Shown in pieces: positions 54,780 to 61,500 of a DNA stretch of 64,000 nucleotides. A program made the position numbers and the translations under genes. The DNA is from Actinomadura sp. J1-007 (GTDB taxonomy: Bacteria; Actinomycetota; Actinomycetes; Streptosporangiales; Streptosporangiaceae): NCBI RefSeq assembly GCF_009793335.1, contig NZ_WING01000003.1:496001-560000 (forward strand). The letters run 5' to 3'. The notes under the pieces were generated by a model. The model was not told the DNA's origin and made no database searches. It saw only the letters and a program-made list of their open reading frames with translations. Position 1 is the stretch's first letter; every line of letters starts with the position of its first letter.

Positions 54780-56105
54780 TCAGGACACGGGGGCGGGCTC
54801 CTTCGCCCGGTGGTGGGCCAGGATGCTGTCGAGGATCTCGCCGGCCCTGACCGCGCCGTTGGACAGCAGCGACGACGTGATGCCGTGGCTGTGCTCCGTC
54901 CCGCCCTGGAGGTAGATGCCGGCGGTCACCGCCGGGTCCGTCCGCACCCGGTAGTCGCGGTCCACCCGCGCCCGGTCCCGGTCGTCGCGCTCGACCAGGG
55001 CGGCGACGGGGCCGAGGAGTCCGAGCGCGTCGAACGGGCGGTAGCCGGTGGCGCACACGACGATGTCGGAGTCCAGGACGGTCCGCTCGCCGGTCGGCAG
55101 GAACTCGTAGGTCGTGCGGGCCCCGCCCGGGACCTCCCGGACGTCGATCACCTCGCAGGCGTTCAGCATCCGCAGCCGCTCGCGGCCCTGCACCTTCTCC
55201 TCGTACGCCCGCCGGTACAGCTCCTCGATGAGGTCGAGGTCGACGACCGAGTAGTTCGTCCCCCGGTGGTAGTCGAACAGCCGCCGCTTGACCTGCTCGG
55301 GCGCGCCGTGGAACAGGTCCACCGCCTCCGGGTCGAAGATCCGGTTGGCGAACGGGCTGTCGTCGGCGGGGCTGTAGCCGTAGCGGGCGAACACCGAGCA
55401 CACCTCGGCGTCCGGCCGGGTGCGGTGCAGGTACTCGGTGACCTCGGCGGCGCTCTGCCCCGCGCCGATCACGGTCCAGCGCTTCGGCTCGGGGCCGGCG
55501 TACGCGGCGAGCCTGGTCATCAGCCGCTGGTTGTGCCAGACCCGCTCGGACTCCTCGACGCCGGGCGGCATGCACGGCTGGAGCCCGCCGCTGATCACCA
55601 GGTTCCGCGCCCGCACCGTCACCGGGTTCCCCGCCGCGTCCCGCACGGTCACGTCGAACGCGGTCGTCTCGCCGCCGGCGGACCCGGCGTTTTCGACCGG
55701 CTCGACGGACACCGCCTCCGCGTCGTACCGGACGAGGTGGTCGAGGCGGGCCGCGGCCCACGAGAAGTAGTCGTGAAACTCGACGCGCGTCGGGAAGAAC
55801 GTCTTGTGGTTGATGAAGTCGACCAGGCGCCCCCGGTCGGCGAGGTAGGCGAGGAACGAGAAGTCGCTGGTCGGGTCGCGCATCGTGACCAGGTCCTTGA
55901 GGAACGACACCTGCATGGTCGCGCCGTCGATGAGCATCCCGCGGTGCCAGCCGAAGGTCGGCTGCCGCTCGACGAACAGGGCGGTCAGGCGCTCCTCGCG
56001 GACGGACCGCGCGTTGTGGTCCTCCAGGGCGATCGCGAGGGCGAGGTTGGCGGGGCCGAAGCCCACGCCGACGAAATCGTACGGTCGGTCTCCCGGCTGG
56101 GACAC
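54780..56105 (-). CDS. L-ornithine/lysine N-monooxygenase (siderophore biosynthesis)
   Basis: A flavin-dependent N-hydroxylating monooxygenase of 441 residues, of the SidA/PvdA/IucD group. FVGVGFGPANLALAIAL is the FAD site, WTVIGAGQSAAEVTEYLHRT the NADPH site, and VVCATGYRPFDALGLL the C-terminal ATGY motif. It would hydroxylate the side-chain amine of ornithine (or lysine) for a hydroxamate ligand. I start at GTG 56105 (SQPGDRPYDFVGVG), which has AGGAGG ahead; an ATG at 56159 would add 18 residues. It is downstream of the siderophore-interacting protein in the NRPS gene group. Confidence 0.92.
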   Translation of the reverse strand: MSQPGDRPYDFVGVGFGPANLALAIALEDHNARSVREERLTALFVERQPTFGWHRGMLIDGATMQVSFLKDLVTMRDPTSDFSFLAYLADRGRLVDFINHKTFFPTRVEFHDYFSWAAARLDHLVRYDAEAVSVEPVENAGSAGGETTAFDVTVRDAAGNPVTVRARNLVISGGLQPCMPPGVEESERVWHNQRLMTRLAAYAGPEPKRWTVIGAGQSAAEVTEYLHRTRPDAEVCSVFARYGYSPADDSPFANRIFDPEAVDLFHGAPEQVKRRLFDYHRGTNYSVVDLDLIEELYRRAYEEKVQGRERLRMLNACEVIDVREVPGGARTTYEFLPTGERTVLDSDIVVCATGYRPFDALGLLGPVAALVERDDRDRARVDRDYRVRTDPAVTAGIYLQGGTEHSHGITSSLLSNGAVRAGEILDSILAHHRAKEPAPVS

Positions 56106-56163
56106 GGACCCTCCTAGGGTCGTTGGCTCGTCGGTTGGTGAAATGGGGCGGTACGGCACGGGG

Positions 56164-57051
56164 CTACGCGGTTCCCGCGGCGGAGGCGCGCTCGCGCTCA
56201 GCGAGCTCCTCCTTGCCGGCGGCGTAGTAGTCCTTGTCCCGGTCGTTGTCGTGCTCGTCGTGGTAGGCGGTCTCGGTCATGCCGTGCTTCCAGTAGCCGA
56301 TCGCCAGGAAGCCGCGGCGGTGCAGGCCCCGGTCGTCGCGGACGTACGTGCGGATCGCGCGGACGGCCGACGACTCCCCGGCGATCCACGCGAACACCGA
56401 CTCCCCGCCGTCCGGCCACGGCACGTCCAGCACGGCGTCGCACAGCAGCGTGGTCGTGCCCGCCTCGGCGCCGCGCCGGAACAGCCAGGTCAGCTCCACG
56501 CCGGGCGGCGGCTTGAGGTCCTGCGCCTCGTCCGGGCCGGGGACCTCCACCAGGACGTGGCCGCGCGCGTCGTCCGGCAGCCCCTCGACGATCTTGGCGA
56601 TGGCGGGCAGCGCGGTGTGGTCGCCCGCGACCAGGTACCGGTCGGCGCGGCCGATCTCGCGCCCGCCGGGCCCGGCGACGCCCAGCACGTCCCCGGGCCG
56701 CGCGGCGGCGGCCCAGCGGGACGCGGGCCCGTGGTCGCCGTGCAGCACGAAGTCGACGTCGAGCTCACCGGCGTCCGGGTCGTACCGGCGGGCGGTGTAG
56801 GTGCGCATCACCGGGCGGCGGCCGGCGGGCGGCCAGACCTTGCGGCCGTCCGGCCCGAGCACCGGCCACTGCGGGTCGGGGTCGCCCGGCGGCGGGACGA
56901 GGATCTTGATGTTGGGCCCGGTGCCGAAGCCCTCCAGCTCCGGTCCGCCCAGCGTGATCCGCCGCATCAGCGGGGTGATCCGCTCGGCCCGCAGCACCGT
57001 CAGGACCCGGAGTCCGGGCAGCCGTACGGGGGCCTCGTTCTGCGCCGACAA
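56164..57051 (-). CDS. Siderophore-interacting protein (ferric-siderophore reductase)
   Basis: A cytoplasmic FAD enzyme of 295 residues that reduces ferric siderophore to release iron. RPVMRTYTARRYD is the flavin motif, LVAGDHTALPAIAKIVEGLP the second block, and FAWIAGESSAVRAIRTYVRD then GFLAIGYWKHG the SIP C-terminal domain. The TTG start at 57051 is supported by AGGAGG seven bases upstream (57059-57064 on the opposite strand) and by the N-terminal LRVLTVLRAERITPLMRRIT. A 10-bp-phased repeat lies in the leader. Confidence 0.93.
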   Translation of the reverse strand: MSAQNEAPVRLPGLRVLTVLRAERITPLMRRITLGGPELEGFGTGPNIKILVPPPGDPDPQWPVLGPDGRKVWPPAGRRPVMRTYTARRYDPDAGELDVDFVLHGDHGPASRWAAAARPGDVLGVAGPGGREIGRADRYLVAGDHTALPAIAKIVEGLPDDARGHVLVEVPGPDEAQDLKPPPGVELTWLFRRGAEAGTTTLLCDAVLDVPWPDGGESVFAWIAGESSAVRAIRTYVRDDRGLHRRGFLAIGYWKHGMTETAYHDEHDNDRDKDYYAAGKEELAERERASAAGTA

Positions 57052-57083
57052 TGGAACGCCTCCTCGTGGTGTTCGCCTTCATG

Positions 57084-57120
57084 GGGTCTGGATTGTTCTG
57101 GACTGATCTGGATGGTCCTG
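57084..57120. repeat. 10-bp-phased CTGGA/CCTGG repeat upstream of the SIP gene
   Basis: Reading the plus strand, TCTG, TTCTG, ATCTG and TCCTG each followed by GA or GT recur every ten bases (57087-57120), about one helix turn apart. It fills the 86-bp gap between the exporter stop and the SIP start. It could bind a regulator on one face of the helix or affect the mRNA leader. Confidence 0.55.
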
Positions 57121-57137
57121 GTGGGACGGGACGGTGG

Positions 57138-58574
57138 TCAGGAGCGCTCGGCCGCCGCGGCGGCGGGCACGGCGGGCGCCGGGCGCGCGACCGCGATGAG
57201 CCGGAACGCGAAGAACGCGGCGACGAGCGCGCAGCCCGCCGCGGCGGCCATCGCGGCGCGGTACGGGACGAGGCCGCCGCCCGACTGCGCGGCGGCGAGC
57301 ACGCCCGCGGCCATCGACACGCCGAGCGCCGACGCGAGCTGCCGCTGCGCGTTGTAGAGGGTGGACGCCGCGGCGGTCGCGGCCGTCCCGATCGTGGCGA
57401 ACGCGGTGACCTGGAGCTGGATGGACGACTGCCCGACGCAGAAGCCCATCACCAGGTGCAGCGCGCCGACCGCCCACAGCGGCGTGCCCGCGCCGATGAG
57501 GTCGGTCCCGGCGATGGTCGCGGCGGCGCCGAGCATGCAGCCGGTGACGACGCGTCCGGGGCCAAACCGGTCGCGGAGCCGCCCGGCGACCTGCGAGGCG
57601 CACATCAGCCCGACCGCCTTCGGGAAGACCGCGAGGCCCGCGTGCGACGGCGAGGCCCCGAGCCCCTGCTGGAACAGCAGCGTGAACGCGTACCCGGCGG
57701 CCATGAACCCCGCGACGAGGAACACCATCGACGCCCCGGCCGTGCGGAACGCCGCGTCCCGGAACACGCCGAGGTCGACGAGCGGCTGCGCGACGCGCCG
57801 TTCGACGCCGACGAACGCGGCGATCAGCGCGGCGCCGAGCGCGCCGAGGCAGAGCGGGGCGGGCCACCAGCCGTGCGTGGCGCCCGCGTTCAGCGCGTAC
57901 ATCAGCAGGCCCGCGCCGGGCGTGATGAGCAGGAAGCCGCACAGGTCGAAGCGGCGCCCGCGGTGCCCGGTGCCCGCCGACAGCGCGAGCGCGCCCGCGA
58001 CCAGCGCCGCCGCGCCGACCGGGACGTTGATCGCGAAGCCCCACCGCCACGACAGGTGCTCGACCAGGAACCCGCCGGCGACCGGGCCGAGCGTCGGCGC
58101 GAGAGCGCCGGGCAGGACGATCGCGCGGGCGAGCCGGATGCGGTCCTCGGGCGGGTAGGCGAGGTAGAGCAGGGTGAGGCCGACCGGCGCGAGCACGCCG
58201 CCCGCCGCGCCCTGGAGCACGCGGGACGCGACGAGCACGTGCAGGTCCCCGGCGACGCCGCACAGCACCGACGCGCAGGTGAACGCGGTGAGCGCGGTGA
58301 GGAAGACGCGCTTGGCGCCGAACCGGTCGCTCAGCCATCCCGACAGCGGGATGCACACCGCCACGCTGACCAGGTACGCGACGTCCACGGCGCCGGTCGC
58401 GGCGGGCGCGACGCCGAAGTCGCGGGCGATGGCGGGCAGGGCCAGGTTCACGATGGTGGTGTCCATGCCGACCATGAACACCACGGTCACGTACACCACG
58501 CACACCATGAACCGGCCGCGCGGCGCGGCGGCGGGTCCGTCCGCCGCCGCGCTCCCGGTCGGGCCGCCGCTCAC
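57138..58574 (-). CDS. MFS exporter, DHA2 family (probable siderophore exporter)
   Basis: A 478-residue drug:H+ antiporter with 14 membrane segments. VVFMVGMDTTIVNLALPAIA is the DHA2 first helix with the D-(T/S)-TIVN motif, GWLSDRFGAKRVFL the loop 2-3 motif, and LARAIVLPGALAPTLGPVAG motif C. GTG 58574 overlaps the NRPS stop (GTGA), so it is translationally coupled to the synthetase. Export of the finished siderophore is the simplest role. Confidence 0.88.
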   Translation of the reverse strand: MSGGPTGSAAADGPAAAPRGRFMVCVVYVTVVFMVGMDTTIVNLALPAIARDFGVAPAATGAVDVAYLVSVAVCIPLSGWLSDRFGAKRVFLTALTAFTCASVLCGVAGDLHVLVASRVLQGAAGGVLAPVGLTLLYLAYPPEDRIRLARAIVLPGALAPTLGPVAGGFLVEHLSWRWGFAINVPVGAAALVAGALALSAGTGHRGRRFDLCGFLLITPGAGLLMYALNAGATHGWWPAPLCLGALGAALIAAFVGVERRVAQPLVDLGVFRDAAFRTAGASMVFLVAGFMAAGYAFTLLFQQGLGASPSHAGLAVFPKAVGLMCASQVAGRLRDRFGPGRVVTGCMLGAAATIAGTDLIGAGTPLWAVGALHLVMGFCVGQSSIQLQVTAFATIGTAATAAASTLYNAQRQLASALGVSMAAGVLAAAQSGGGLVPYRAAMAAAAGCALVAAFFAFRLIAVARPAPAVPAAAAAERS

Positions 58575-61500
58575 CGGCGGCCCTCGGGCCCGGCGGCGTG
58601 CGGGACGCCGCCGGGCGGTCCGGCGGCCCGCGGCCCGTCAGCGCTCGACCCGGCGGCGCGCGGTCCGGTGGCGGCGCGCGGTGCGGCGGCGGGCGGTGCG
58701 GCGGCGGGCGGTGCGGCGGCGCCGCGGAGGCGGGCGCCGACGATCGCGCCGATCTCGGCGATCGGGCCGGGCTGCGTCATGTCCTTGTGCGCGCAGTCCA
58801 GGTCGTGGTTGTCGACCGCGCCGCCGACGTACGGCTCCCAGAGGCGGTACGTGGGCGGCGTCGCGCCGGGCCCGAGCGCGGCCGGGTCGAGCGCGGCGGT
58901 GAAGAACAGCAGGTCGCCGTCGTACCGGCCGAACGCGGCGTCCTTCTCCAGCCGGGCGCTGACCGCGAAGTTGTCGATCATCGCGGCGGGGGTGAAGTCC
59001 TTCAGGTTGGCGAGGGCGCTGCCCTCGGCCCGCAGGATCTCCATGACCCGCTCGCGCGTGACCGGCTCCCCGCCGTCCGCGCCCATGTCGTGCCCGACCA
59101 TGTAGAGCAGGGCGCGCAGGGCGTCCTCCTCGCTCGGCAGCCGGTCCCACACGCCGCTCGGGTACGAGTCGAGCATCACGACCAGCTCGACCTTCTCGCC
59201 CTGCTCCTGGAGCGCGACCGCCACGTGGTGGGCGATGACGCCGCCGAACGACCAGCCGAGCAGGGCGTACGGGCCGTGCGGGCGGGCCTTGCGCATCTCG
59301 GCGATGTACTCGGCCGCCATCTCCTCCAGGGTGTCCGCCGGGGCGACGCGGCGCGCGAGGTTGCGGGCCTGCACGCCGTAGATCGGCACGTCGTGGACGT
59401 GCTTCATCAGCCCGGAGAAGCACCACGCGATGCCGCCCGCCGGGTGGAAGCAGAACAGCGGCGTCCCCTCCCCGACGTCCGGAACGGCAGCAGGATCTCC
59501 AGCGCCTCGTCCTCGCCGCCGGTCTCCAGCCGCGCGGCCAGCTCCGCGGGGGTCGGCGCGGCGAAGATCGTCCCGACGCTGATCTCGGCGCCGAACTCGG
59601 CCTGGACGCGGCCGATCAGCCGGGCGGCGAGCAGCGAGTGCCCGCCGAGGTCGAAGAACGAGTCGTCGATGCCGACCCGCGGCACGCCGAGCACCTCGGC
59701 GTACAGCTCGCAGAGCATCTCCTCCTGCCGGTCGCGCGGGCCGCGGCCGGGCGACGCCGCGACCGGGCGGGCGCGGGCAGCGCCCTGCGGTCGATCTTGC
59801 CGTTCGGCGTGAGGGGCAGCGCGTCGAGGACGACGACCGCCGAGGGGACCATGTGGCCGGGCAGCTCGGCCGCCACCGCGCGCCGCAGCTCCCGCTCGAT
59901 CGCGCCCGCCGCCTCTGCGCCCGCGCCGATGCCGGTGCCCGCGCCGGTGCCGGTGCCCGCACCGGTGCCGGCGTCGGCGCCGGTCCGCGCGCCCGGGACG
60001 GCGACGTACGCGACGAGGCGGGCGTCGCCGGGCCGGTCCTCGCGGACGACCACGGCGGCCTGCGCCACGCCGTCCCGCCGCGCCAGCACCGTCTCGATCT
60101 CCCCCGGCTCGATCCGGAACCCGCGCACCTTGACCTGGTCGTCGGCGCGCCCGGCGAAGTGCAGGACGCCCTCGGGGGTCCAGCGGGCGAGGTCGCCCGT
60201 CCGGTACATGCGGGAGCCGGCCGGCCCGTGCGGGTCGGCGACGAACCGTTCGGCGGTCTGGGCGGGGCGGCCGAGGTAGCCGCGCGCCAGCCCGTCCCGG
60301 CGAGGTACAGCTCGCCGACGACGCCGGGCGGTACGGGGCGCAGCGCCGCGTCCAGCACGTACGCGCGCGTGCCCGGGTCGGGGATACCGATCGGGACGGG
60401 CCCGGACGCGTCCGGGTCGCAGTCCCACAGCGTCGCGTTGACCGTGGCCTCGGTCGGTCCGTAGGCGTTGACGACCCGGTGCCGGCGGCCCCAGCGCGCG
60501 ACCAGCTCGGGCGGGACCTTCTCGGCGCCGATCGCGAGCGTCGAGCCGCGCGGCAGCTCCACGCCGTCGGGGAACATCGCCAGCACCGACGGCGGCAGGC
60601 CGAGCAGGTCGACGCGGTGCCGCCGCGCGTAGTCGGCGAGCGGCGCGCCGGGCGTGCGCAGGTCGGACGGGCAGATCACGAGCGTCCCGCCCGACAGCAG
60701 CGCGATGCACATCTGCCAGAGCGCGGCGTCGAAGCTCAGCGACGCGAAGTGCAGGACCCGGCTGTGCGGCCCGACGCCGAACCGCCGTTCCTGGGTGGCG
60801 ACCAGGTCGGCGATCCCCGCGTGGGTGACGACGACGCCCTTCGGCCTGCCGGTCGAGCCCGAGGTGTAGATGACGTACGCCGCGTCGCGCACCGAGAGCG
60901 GGCCGGGCGGGTCGACGTCGGGACACGGGGCCCCGGCGAGGTCGCGCTCGTCGTCGATGACCAGCTCGGCGACCGCGCCGGGCGGACGGGTCCCGCGCGC
61001 GGTCACCACGCAGGCGGGGCGGGCGTCCTCGACCATGAACGCGAGCCGGTCCGCCGGGTACTCGGGGTCGAGCGGCAGGTACGCGGCGCCCGCCTTGAGC
61101 ACCCCGAGGACCGCGACGACCATGTCGACGGAACGGGGCAGCGCGATCCCGACGATGTCCTCGCGGTCCACGCCGTGCTCGCCCGCGAGCCGGTGCGCGA
61201 GCCGGTTGGCGCGGGCGTTGAGCTGCGCGTACGTCAGCTCCTCGTCGCCGAGGACCAGCGCGGTCGCGTCCGGCGCGCGCCGCACCCGCGCCTCGAACAG
61301 CGCGGGCAGCGTCGCGGGCGGCACGTCGTGGGCGGTGTCGTTCCAGCCGTGCAGGATGGTGTGCCGCTCGTCCTCGCCGAGCACGTCCAGCTCGGTGATC
61401 GGCCGCGACGGGTCCGCCGCCGCGCCCTCCAGCAGGCGCAGCAGCCGCCCGACGAGCGCCTCGACGGTCGCCCGGTCGAACAGGTCGGTGCTGTACTCGA

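Noticed and set aside
54540..54850. Small open frames (PGRARRTTHARS-like) in the repeat island
   Set aside because: They are read through degenerate 15-bp repeats, lack ribosome sites, and overlap the monooxygenase end.
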